From an uncultured Bacilli bacterium (lineage in GTDB: Bacteria > Bacillota_I > Bacilli_A > RF39 > UBA660), in assembly GCA_948750805.1 (NCBI GenBank), contig CAPZYV010000072.1, forward strand, positions 1 through 5,031: a stretch of DNA of 5,031 nt, written 5' to 3'. Every line of letters begins with the position of its first letter. Within the stretch, counting starts at the first letter, position 1. The position numbers and the translations under genes are program-made. Shown here piece after piece: positions 1-5,031 of the stretch. The notes below the pieces were generated by a model. That model did no database searches. It saw only the letters and a list, made by a program, of their open reading frames with translations, and was not told the origin of the DNA.

Positions 1-1960
1 CATTTATGGCAAGTATTTCTTCATCAGTATACACTTTATCTGTATAATATTTAATCTTATTTGTTGCGGCATTAAAATATGCATACTCATTTTTCCATGA
101 GCCATCTGCAAATAGTACTAAAGATTTATAATCTTTACTTAAAATATCACTTCCCATATATAATCTTGAATCATAATCTAATCCAAATAAATTACCAATT
201 GTTGGAGTAAAATCAATATATGAAGTATATTCTTTAAAATGTTTTGCCGTCATATTTTTATTATAAATAATAAATGGTACTTGGTCAGCATTATAATCTA
301 CATTTAAATCTTTATTCAAAACTTTACTTAAATTAGATGTTGAAATAGCATATGGATAATGGTCAGCATATAAAGCAATAACAGTATCATCCAACAATCC
401 TCTTTCTTCAAGACCATTTATTAATGTGCCAATCGCATTATCTACAATTTTTAAACGAGACATATAACTTCTTACATCAGAAGGTAAACTTTTATCAAAT
501 AAATCAAAATATTCATCACTAAATATGCGTGAAACGTTATATGGTTGATGACTTGTAACTGTTGTAATCCATGACATAAACGGTTTAGCAGTATCTCTTT
601 TATCTAAAACACTTAAATAATACTTCATCATTAAATCATCACTAGCCCAATCACCATACTGATGCCCATAAGGTATTTTCATATCCTGAACTTTATAGAA
701 GTGACCACTTCCCATATTTTTATGAATAGTAGTGCGATAATAATATGCATCAAAATGATTATGAAAACTATTAGTTTCGTAACCTTTATTATTAAATAAA
801 TTAAATATGCTTTCAAAATATTTATTATTTTTATAAATATTAGAAGTACAATTATTATAAATAGTATAAAGAGAAGTCATACCACTTAATTCATTATTAC
901 CTGTAGAACATGAATTACGAGGAGAATAATAATTATCCCAAGTCCATCCTCCAGAATAAATTTTAGCCATATTAGGATAATATTCTGGATAATCTAAAAT
1001 AATATTACTGCCAGACTCAATCATTATAGCAATAAAATTCTTATTATCAAACATTCCTGTATATTCATTAGTTAAACTAACATTATTGCTAATAAAATAC
1101 TTATTTAAAGTGTTTTTGCTTTTATCAGTTTCACTTGCAATAATATTTTTCCAAACATCATTATTTATATTAGTTTTTATGGTATAAGTTGGACCATTTC
1201 CCTCATTATCATCTGGTATTTTAATAGGATTTTTAATAGAATCTGGATTATAATCTATTTCAGTATCTAGTTCACTACCAGGAAATAAATATTCTTTAAT
1301 ATCTAAAAAACCAAAGCCAATATAACCAAACTCATTTACAATTAAACTTGGTATAGTCGGTTTTAAAAATATTTCATAAGAACTTATTTTTTGTAAATTA
1401 TTTTGCATAAACTTAAGCTTCATCGTACCATAATATGCAAATATTAAAATAACAATAATTAAGAAATAAAAGCTTTTAATAGTAGCAATTAAAACTGTTA
1501 TTTTTTTCTTAGGCAAATCCATCGTAAGTTTTCTATCAAAAATTATATAATATATCAAAACTAATATAAACGGGATTAATAAAAGATAGAAAGTCCAATT
1601 AAAACTTTTAATAAAATCCCAAACATAGTTTGAAACAGCACTAGCTTGGCTTTTAACTTGAATTGAAGCATAAACTCCTAAAAAATTATTAAAACCAAGT
1701 TCTGCTATACCATAAATAGTTAAAACTAATATAATTATGGGATTAAATATTTTAGCCACAATATTTGGTAAAAATTGTAATATAAAACTAAATAATAAAG
1801 CTAAAATATTTATCCCTAAAAAAATTCTTAATCCACTATATGATATAATTGATAAGCTTTCAATATTTCTAAATAAAACTTCTAAAATTAGAAAGGATAA
1901 ACTAAGTATTACATAATTTTTTAAAAATTTATTTTGCCATATTTTCTTTAATTTTATCAT
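1..1960 (-). CDS. LTA synthase family membrane phosphoglycerol transferase (sulfatase fold), C-terminus cut by window edge
   Basis: Translating the minus strand from ATG at 1960 gives 653 open codons running off the window, so the C-terminus is missing. Residues 1-180 hold about five hydrophobic segments (near 16-31, 43-64, 73-88, 123-141, 154-177), as in LtaS. A linker and an extracellular sulfatase-fold domain follow. Visible active-site elements match the LtaS family: IESGS with E315 (metal ligand), CSTGNNE with T353 (nucleophile), FHNHFDAYYYR with H400 and R409 (substrate pocket), TVTSHQP with H471, and ADHYPY with D533/H534 (metal ligands). Family members transfer glycerol phosphate from phosphatidylglycerol to build or prime lipoteichoic acid outside the membrane. 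The ATG at 1960 is chosen because GAGGAG lies 10 nt upstream. The gene overlaps the rnhB end by 32 bp, so coupled translation is likely. The family is clear; true LtaS versus a related primase or phosphoglycerol transferase cannot be settled. C351 and C371 are the only cysteines seen. Confidence 0.9.
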   Translation of the reverse strand, partial: MIKLKKIWQNKFLKNYVILSLSFLILEVLFRNIESLSIISYSGLRIFLGINILALLFSFILQFLPNIVAKIFNPIIILVLTIYGIAELGFNNFLGVYASIQVKSQASAVSNYVWDFIKSFNWTFYLLLIPFILVLIYYIIFDRKLTMDLPKKKITVLIATIKSFYFLIIVILIFAYYGTMKLKFMQNNLQKISSYEIFLKPTIPSLIVNEFGYIGFGFLDIKEYLFPGSELDTEIDYNPDSIKNPIKIPDDNEGNGPTYTIKTNINNDVWKNIIASETDKSKNTLNKYFISNNVSLTNEYTGMFDNKNFIAIMIESGSNIILDYPEYYPNMAKIYSGGWTWDNYYSPRNSCSTGNNELSGMTSLYTIYNNCTSNIYKNNKYFESIFNLFNNKGYETNSFHNHFDAYYYRTTIHKNMGSGHFYKVQDMKIPYGHQYGDWASDDLMMKYYLSVLDKRDTAKPFMSWITTVTSHQPYNVSRIFSDEYFDLFDKSLPSDVRSYMSRLKIVDNAIGTLINGLEERGLLDDTVIALYADHYPYAISTSNLSKVLNKDLNVDYNADQVPFIIYNKNMTAKHFKEYTSYIDFTPTIGNLFGLDYDSRLYMGSDILSKDYKSLVLFADGSWKNEYAYFNAATNKIKYYTDKVYTDEEILAIN

Positions 1961-2594
1961 TTTGATTTAACTCCTCTACTACTTTTTGTACTGGTTTATA
2001 ACTCATACGGTATTCCTCCATTATACCATATTTTTTAATTAATTCCAGATGTTCTTTTGTAGGATATCCCTTGTGTTTTTTTAAATTATATTCGGGATAT
2101 TTTTTATCCATTTCATACATAATATGGTCCCGAGTGACTTTGGCAATAACACTTGCAGCCGCTATAGAAAGTGATAAAGCATCACCATGAATTATAGGAC
2201 GTGATGGAATATCTATATCATTTAAACTCATTGCATCACTTAAAATGTATTCTGGTTTAATATTTAAATTTTCAAGAGCAATATACATCGCTTTGCGAGA
2301 TGCTTCTAATATATTTATTTCATCTATTTCTTGAGGCGAAACAATACCTACTCCAATTGCTAATGCTTTTTTATGCAAAATTTCAAAATATTCTTCACGT
2401 TTTTTCTCACTTAATTGCTTAGAATCATTTAAACCTTCAAGCTCATAATTTTTGGGTAAGATTACTGCGGCTGCAACTACTGGTCCACATAAAGGACCTC
2501 GACCTGCTTCATCTACTCCAGCAATTAAAGTAATATTATTCTTATATAAATCACGCTCATATTTTAAAAGATTGGATTTAGATTTCATTATCAA
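1929..2594 (-). CDS. rnhB: Ribonuclease HII
   Basis: RNase HII cleaves the RNA strand of RNA-DNA hybrids and nicks 5' of single ribonucleotides misincorporated in DNA, starting ribonucleotide excision repair in the cytoplasm. The product is 221 residues, normal for the family. By alignment to known RNase HII, the four catalytic acids are D28 and E29 (in GVDEAGRG), D120 (in ILSDAMS) and D138 (in HGDALS, where many relatives have KGD). The GRG loop (31-33), LNDSKQLSEKKR (55-66), SIAAASVIAKVTRD (143-156), HKGYPTKEHL (174-183) and YRMSYKPV (195-202) are also typical. The longest form starts at TTG 2594; an in-frame ATG lies two codons later at 2588. The start overlaps the rbgA end and the 3' end overlaps the next gene by 32 bp. 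The rbgA-rnhB order is a conserved Firmicute arrangement. All key residues are present, so it should be active. Confidence 0.97.
   Translation of the reverse strand: MIMKSKSNLLKYERDLYKNNITLIAGVDEAGRGPLCGPVVAAAVILPKNYELEGLNDSKQLSEKKREEYFEILHKKALAIGVGIVSPQEIDEINILEASRKAMYIALENLNIKPEYILSDAMSLNDIDIPSRPIIHGDALSLSIAAASVIAKVTRDHIMYEMDKKYPEYNLKKHKGYPTKEHLELIKKYGIMEEYRMSYKPVQKVVEELNQNDKIKENMAK
1971..1976 (-). promoter_or_regulatory. Ribosome binding site inside rnhB that fixes the start of the LTA-synthase-like gene
   Basis: On the minus strand GAGGAG sits 10 nt before the ATG at 1960. It lies inside the 3' end of rnhB, in codons for Glu-Glu near residues 207-208. It supports the overlapping start over any start further downstream, because the first codons after the rnhB stop carry no ATG or Shine-Dalgarno signal in this frame. 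Confidence 0.65.
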
Positions 2595-3450
2595 AGCATA
2601 CTCCTTTTATGTATTCGTCTTTTATATCATTAATTATTCGATTACTGATACGTTCATAATCTGGTTCACCAAATTTAATAGCTCCAATTTTATGACCTAA
2701 TTCATTATAAATCATTTCAAAATCTAATTCAAGTATTCCACCTTTAATATTATATCGTTCTTGTAATTTTTCAGGATAATGCTTATTTAATTTATTTAAT
2801 ATGTGAACTGCTACTTCATTAACATCGAGTATTTCCGTTTTAATAGAGAAAAATGAAGCTAAGTTAAGAGCAATTTCTTGGTTTTCTAATTTAGGCATTA
2901 AAATACCTGGAGTATCAAGTAAGACAATATTATGATTAGTTTTAAGCCAAGTAAGGCCTTTAGTAATACCGGGTTTATTTCCGACATTTGCTACTTTTCT
3001 ACCTGCAAGCTTATTAATAAGAGTAGATTTCCCAACATTTGGAATACCCACTACTAAAGCACGAACTTCCTTTTTATTAAGTCCTTTTTCTTCTCTTTTA
3101 GCTTGCATATCCGTCATAAGTTCATGCGTCATATTAATTATTTTTTTAATATCGTTAGCATTAGTTAAATCAGCTAAAACTACTTTACTTCCAAGATTTT
3201 CATAATATTTAACCCATTTATCAGCAAGTGCTGGGTCTGTTAAATCCTTTTTAGTCATGATTAATATTTTAGGTTTATTCCCTATAATATCATATATATT
3301 AGATATTTTAGATGATTTAGGTATTCTTGCATCTACTAATTCATAAACTACATCTATATTTTTATATTCTTTAATCATTAGCCTCTTGGCTTTTTCCATA
3401 TGACCTGGGTACCAATTGATTGTTGTATTTTGTCCTTTATCATTATTCAT
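2578..3450 (-). CDS. rbgA: Ribosome biogenesis GTPase RbgA (YlqF)
   Basis: RbgA is a circularly permuted GTPase needed for late maturation of the 50S ribosomal subunit in Firmicutes. The 290-residue product has the family N-terminus NWYPGHMEKAKR (12-23) and DARIPKSS (40-47). The GTPase motifs appear in permuted order: G4 TKKD (66-69), a G5-like region near 93-98, G1/P-loop GIPNVGKST (135-143), G2 PGIT (160-163) and G3 DTPG (179-182). The C-terminal part, including GEPDYERISNRIINDI (261-276), matches the family's RNA-binding tail. Length is normal and no motif is missing. The ATG at 3450 is preceded by AAAGGAAAGTGA; the AAAGTGA part lies 5 nt from the start. The gene heads the rbgA-rnhB-LTA-synthase-like overlapping set. 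A diverged copy of its first 11 codons occurs 329 bp upstream. Confidence 0.97.
   Translation of the reverse strand: MNNDKGQNTTINWYPGHMEKAKRLMIKEYKNIDVVYELVDARIPKSSKISNIYDIIGNKPKILIMTKKDLTDPALADKWVKYYENLGSKVVLADLTNANDIKKIINMTHELMTDMQAKREEKGLNKKEVRALVVGIPNVGKSTLINKLAGRKVANVGNKPGITKGLTWLKTNHNIVLLDTPGILMPKLENQEIALNLASFFSIKTEILDVNEVAVHILNKLNKHYPEKLQERYNIKGGILELDFEMIYNELGHKIGAIKFGEPDYERISNRIINDIKDEYIKGVCFDNEI
2601..2608 (-). promoter_or_regulatory. Ribosome binding site for rnhB, bearing on TTG versus ATG start
   Basis: AAAAGGAG on the minus strand lies within the last codons of rbgA. The gap from GGAG is 6 nt to the TTG at 2594 and 12 nt to the in-frame ATG at 2588. The spacing favours TTG and the codon favours ATG. 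The choice changes only two residues (MIMKSK versus MKSK), both ahead of the catalytic domain. Confidence 0.6.
3412..3445 (-). repeat. Direct repeat, copy 1: intact rbgA 5' end
   Basis: This stretch encodes the rbgA residues NDKGQNTTINW. It matches 3741-3771 in the same orientation with one substitution and 3 nt of gaps. The longest near-exact block on the plus strand is ccaattgattgttgtattt, 18 of 19 bases shared with the other copy. Confidence 0.75.
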
Positions 3451-3513
3451 TTAATTCACTTTCCTTTCGGCTTATTTTCTTTTTTCTCCAAATAACTTGA
3501 AATAGGTATTTAT

Positions 3514-3544
3514 ATAATATCAAAATTTTTAAAATAACTTTCAA
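3514..3544 (-). promoter_or_regulatory. Possible sigma-70/sigma-A type promoter upstream of rbgA
   Basis: On the minus strand TTGAAA (3544-3539) and TATTAT (3519-3514) are separated by 19 nt, slightly longer than the preferred 17. The -10 box lies about 64 nt before the rbgA ATG. The region is so AT-rich that such matches arise easily by chance. It is listed because it is the best-placed candidate for starting the rbgA-rnhB operon independently of the accessory genes upstream. Confidence 0.25.
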
Positions 3545-3584
3545 AGTAATTTCTATTATCACTATAATATTTAGACATAATCTG

Positions 3585-3652
3585 CCACAATAAATGAGTC
3601 ACTTACTTCTCTACCTTGTTTTTATTTTTCATGTGCCATTTCGTTATTGTGG
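3585..3652. repeat. Inverted repeat: 9-bp perfect arms with a 50-nt spacer
   Basis: CCACAATAA at 3585-3593 pairs exactly with TTATTGTGG at 3644-3652. The unit is 68 bp and lies exactly at the break in the remnant gene. Neither side carries a T-run, so it does not look like a terminator, and no target-site duplication is visible at its ends. Skipping the 68 bp on the minus strand joins the two remnant reading frames without a stop. Confidence 0.5.
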
Positions 3653-3740
3653 AATTAAGCCATCATTAGAAATTGATTCCAAATATTTATTCTCCGTCAT
3701 CTGATAATTTGCTTTCATTATTGATCACCTTCCTCATAGC

Positions 3741-3771
3741 CCAACTGATTGTTGTATTTGTTTTATCATTA
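3741..3771 (-). repeat. Direct repeat, copy 2: diverged partial duplicate of the rbgA 5' end
   Basis: On the minus strand this encodes NDKTNTTISW in the frame matching rbgA NDKGQNTTINW: one codon lost and two residues changed. Similarity stops after the Trp codon, where rbgA continues YPGH and this copy continues AMRK. The copy lacks the rbgA ATG and begins inside the stop codon of the 390-residue gene, so that gene's TAA is formed at the junction. It looks like the scar of a recombination or insertion event at the rbgA start. Confidence 0.65.
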
Positions 3772-4941
3772 AAAATTTCTTGCTTCATCAAACCATTTAA
3801 GCCATTTATTATGCTCTATTTCTAATGGCGAGTTCTTAATGATTATTGACAATGCATTATATATATCTTCACGTTCGACAGTTTCTATATTTTCCAAATG
3901 ATTTATTTTATCAATAAACTCAATAATTGCTTTTTTTATATCATCTTCAGATTTAGCATTTTTCGCTTTTTTTAAACATATTTTATATTCCTTTGATGCT
4001 TTTTTTTCATTTTCTTCTGGCCAATCAGAAAATGGTATTCCACATTCTGTTTCAAACCATAATTTATTTCTTAATTTTGTAATTGAAGCAAATTCAAATT
4101 TTTTTATCTTTTTTAACTCTGCTAATTCCTTTTTCAACCTTTTACCACTATTTTCGTCAATATTCATTGCAACAAAATTATTTAAATTACTCCAACTACT
4201 TAAATGAGGAACATTAGTTAAATCAGGAACTTCCCAAAAACCTAATTTTTTTAAAAATTTTAATTCTTTGAGTGCATCTAAATTAGTCATATTTCCAACT
4301 AAATATAATAATTCAAGATTGGGAAATTGTAAAAGTGAAGAGCAATCAAATGGAATTCCATTTGGATCTACTTCAACTAATAATTCCTTTGCTTCTTTAA
4401 AACAGTGATATATTGGAAGCTTATACATATCTAAAGAACTCTCACTTTTAGGATAAAATCTTAAAGATGGAACCATGCTACATTTTTCGATCACAAAATT
4501 ATTTGGATCTCCATATAAATCAAGATATTTTATTTTGTTACCTAATGTAAGTTTCATTTCATAATCTGATTGTATGGCTAAACTATAAATCATTGATTTA
4601 CTAAAATCAACTTTCATTTCTTTTAATGGCTTCCACGTAAAAGATTCTGTATCTCTCGTTTCAGTCCATGTAATGAATGATGTATCATTTCCTGTATAAT
4701 AAAGAAATCGTGGCCAATCTATTATATTACATTCATCAAGTGCTTTCCAATTTATAATATCTTCTTTATCAACCCATACTTTAATATTATCCCTATCAAT
4801 TCCTTTTACACCTACACTGAAATATCCTTCTCCAGAATGCCAAATGAATTCAGAAATAGAATCTTTTGTTAACGGTATTTGAAATTTAATCCCTACAAGA
4901 TACCCATTATTTTTGATTTCTTCAACTTTATAGTTAGCCAT
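3769..4941 (-). CDS. Uncharacterised 390-residue protein with LRR-like middle region, possible immunity-type accessory protein
   Basis: I do not recognise a named family. No signal peptide or membrane segment is visible, so the protein is probably cytoplasmic. Residues 1-115 are rich in Trp and aromatic residues with alternating hydrophobic strands. Residues 118-285 carry irregular leucine-rich-repeat-like spacing (for example YLDLYGDP at 139-146, FPNLELLYLVGN at 206-217, LKFLKKLGFWEVPDL at 227-241). Residues 308-390 are charged and probably helical, with ENIETVEREDIYNAL (350-364) and the ending WLKWFDEARNF. LRR-like cytoplasmic proteins of this size often occur as immunity proteins in toxin-immunity loci or as orphans; applying that here is inference only. 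The ATG at 4941 has AAGAGGT 4 nt upstream. The preceding gene ends 42 nt upstream, so cotranscription is likely. Its stop codon coincides with the edge of the duplicated rbgA fragment, so the original C-terminus may have differed. Confidence 0.85.
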   Translation of the reverse strand: MANYKVEEIKNNGYLVGIKFQIPLTKDSISEFIWHSGEGYFSVGVKGIDRDNIKVWVDKEDIINWKALDECNIIDWPRFLYYTGNDTSFITWTETRDTESFTWKPLKEMKVDFSKSMIYSLAIQSDYEMKLTLGNKIKYLDLYGDPNNFVIEKCSMVPSLRFYPKSESSLDMYKLPIYHCFKEAKELLVEVDPNGIPFDCSSLLQFPNLELLYLVGNMTNLDALKELKFLKKLGFWEVPDLTNVPHLSSWSNLNNFVAMNIDENSGKRLKKELAELKKIKKFEFASITKLRNKLWFETECGIPFSDWPEENEKKASKEYKICLKKAKNAKSEDDIKKAIIEFIDKINHLENIETVEREDIYNALSIIIKNSPLEIEHNKWLKWFDEARNF

Positions 4942-4983
4942 TTTTACCTCTTTTAGTTAATATTTTAAACTTCTATTTATATT

Positions 4984-5031
4984 TTAATCAAATATTTTGT
5001 CTGCTATTTCTTTAACATATTCACATGTTGT
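4984..5031 (-). CDS. C-terminal end of an upstream gene, entering from outside the window
   Basis: The minus-strand frame from 5031 reads TTCEYVKEIADKIFD and then TAA at 4986-4984. The lysine-rich helical tail and the 42-nt gap before the next gene's Shine-Dalgarno site and ATG fit the end of a same-strand gene in a run. Fifteen residues are too few to name a family, and a chance open frame at the edge cannot be excluded. Confidence 0.5.
   Translation of the reverse strand, partial: TTCEYVKEIADKIFD

Larger units (their letters stand above)
3510..3718 (-). pseudogene. Remnant of a small broken gene (24-codon start plus a C-terminal-like fragment)
   Basis: ATG at 3718 is preceded by a strong Shine-Dalgarno stretch (AAGGTGA, 6 nt away) and opens a 24-codon frame ending at TAA 3646-3644. 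The peptide contains YQMTENKYLESISNDGLIPQ, and the frame beyond the stop begins RNGT. From memory this resembles the opening of bacterial proteins that begin with an H/Q-x-T-x-x-x-x-LxxIxxxGLIP pattern, some of them ADP-ribosyltransferase-fold. In another frame an open stretch from GTG 3602 to TAA 3510 encodes a tail including SKYYSDNRNYFESYFKNFDI, which reads like real protein. Stops in all frames between the pieces rule out an intact gene here. A good start signal, protein-like composition on both sides of the breaks and a position next to a duplicated rbgA fragment favour a decayed gene. The 24-residue frame could instead be a genuine small peptide. Function is unknown. Confidence 0.4.

Noticed and set aside
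2452..2700. Plus-strand 82-codon open frame
   Set aside because: It lies opposite rnhB and the rbgA 3' end, both strongly supported by family motifs. Its sequence has no domain signature, so it is a shadow of the real genes.
3585..3652. Inverted repeat as an intrinsic terminator
   Set aside because: The arms are AT-rich, the loop is 50 nt and no T-tract follows on either strand.
3510..3718. An intact gene in the gap using TGA as Trp
   Set aside because: The first in-frame stop is TAA and further TAA stops follow, so recoding TGA does not open the frame. Trp codons checked in the neighbouring genes are TGG.
3451..3768. Small RNA, riboswitch or tRNA before rbgA
   Set aside because: I see no cloverleaf, T-box-like or other recognisable RNA element. 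The only structure is the single 9-bp inverted repeat.
4962..4991. TTGATT-18 nt-TAAAAT as a promoter for the 390-residue gene
   Set aside because: Weak match in very AT-rich DNA that overlaps the end of the preceding reading frame. The 42-nt gap between genes is better explained by cotranscription.
1..5031. CRISPR array, insertion sequence or transposase
   Set aside because: No regularly spaced repeats and no transposase or recombinase motifs were found on either strand. The only repeats are the rbgA-start pair and the 68-bp inverted unit.

Overview
The window is strongly AT-rich. Every convincing gene lies on the minus strand, so transcription runs from high to low coordinates. All Trp codons I checked in the two recognised housekeeping genes and the LTA-synthase-like gene are TGG, and all visible genes end in TAA, which fits the standard bacterial code. 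Low GC, purine-rich Shine-Dalgarno sites, the adjacent rbgA-rnhB pair and a lipoteichoic-acid-synthase-type enzyme suggest a Firmicute/Bacilli-like organism, possibly one of the AT-rich gut lineages near the Mollicutes. That placement is an inference; the window has no phylogenetic marker beyond these genes.

In transcription order the layout is as follows. (1) 5031-4984: the last 15 codons of a gene that enters from outside the window. (2) 4941-3769: a 390-residue cytoplasmic protein of unknown function, with a Trp-rich N-terminal part, a leucine-rich-repeat-like middle and a charged helical C-terminus. It may be an immunity-type accessory protein. (3) 3768-3451: a stretch without an intact gene. 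It holds an imperfect copy of the rbgA 5' end, a 24-codon reading frame with a strong ribosome binding site that looks like the start of a broken gene, a 9-bp inverted repeat spanning 68 bp, and a possible rbgA promoter. (4) 3450-2578: rbgA, a ribosome-assembly GTPase. (5) 2594-1929: rnhB, ribonuclease HII. (6) 1960-1: an LTA-synthase-family membrane sulfatase-fold enzyme, cut by the window edge near its C-terminus.

rbgA, rnhB and the LTA-synthase-like gene overlap end to start (11 or 17 bp, then 32 bp), so they very probably form one translationally coupled operon joining large-subunit maturation, ribonucleotide removal from DNA and envelope polymer synthesis. The region upstream of rbgA looks like an accessory insertion zone. 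The duplicated rbgA start, the broken gene and the orphan LRR-like gene together suggest past recombination at the rbgA 5' end. No RNA genes, CRISPR array, insertion sequence or convincing intrinsic terminator were seen.
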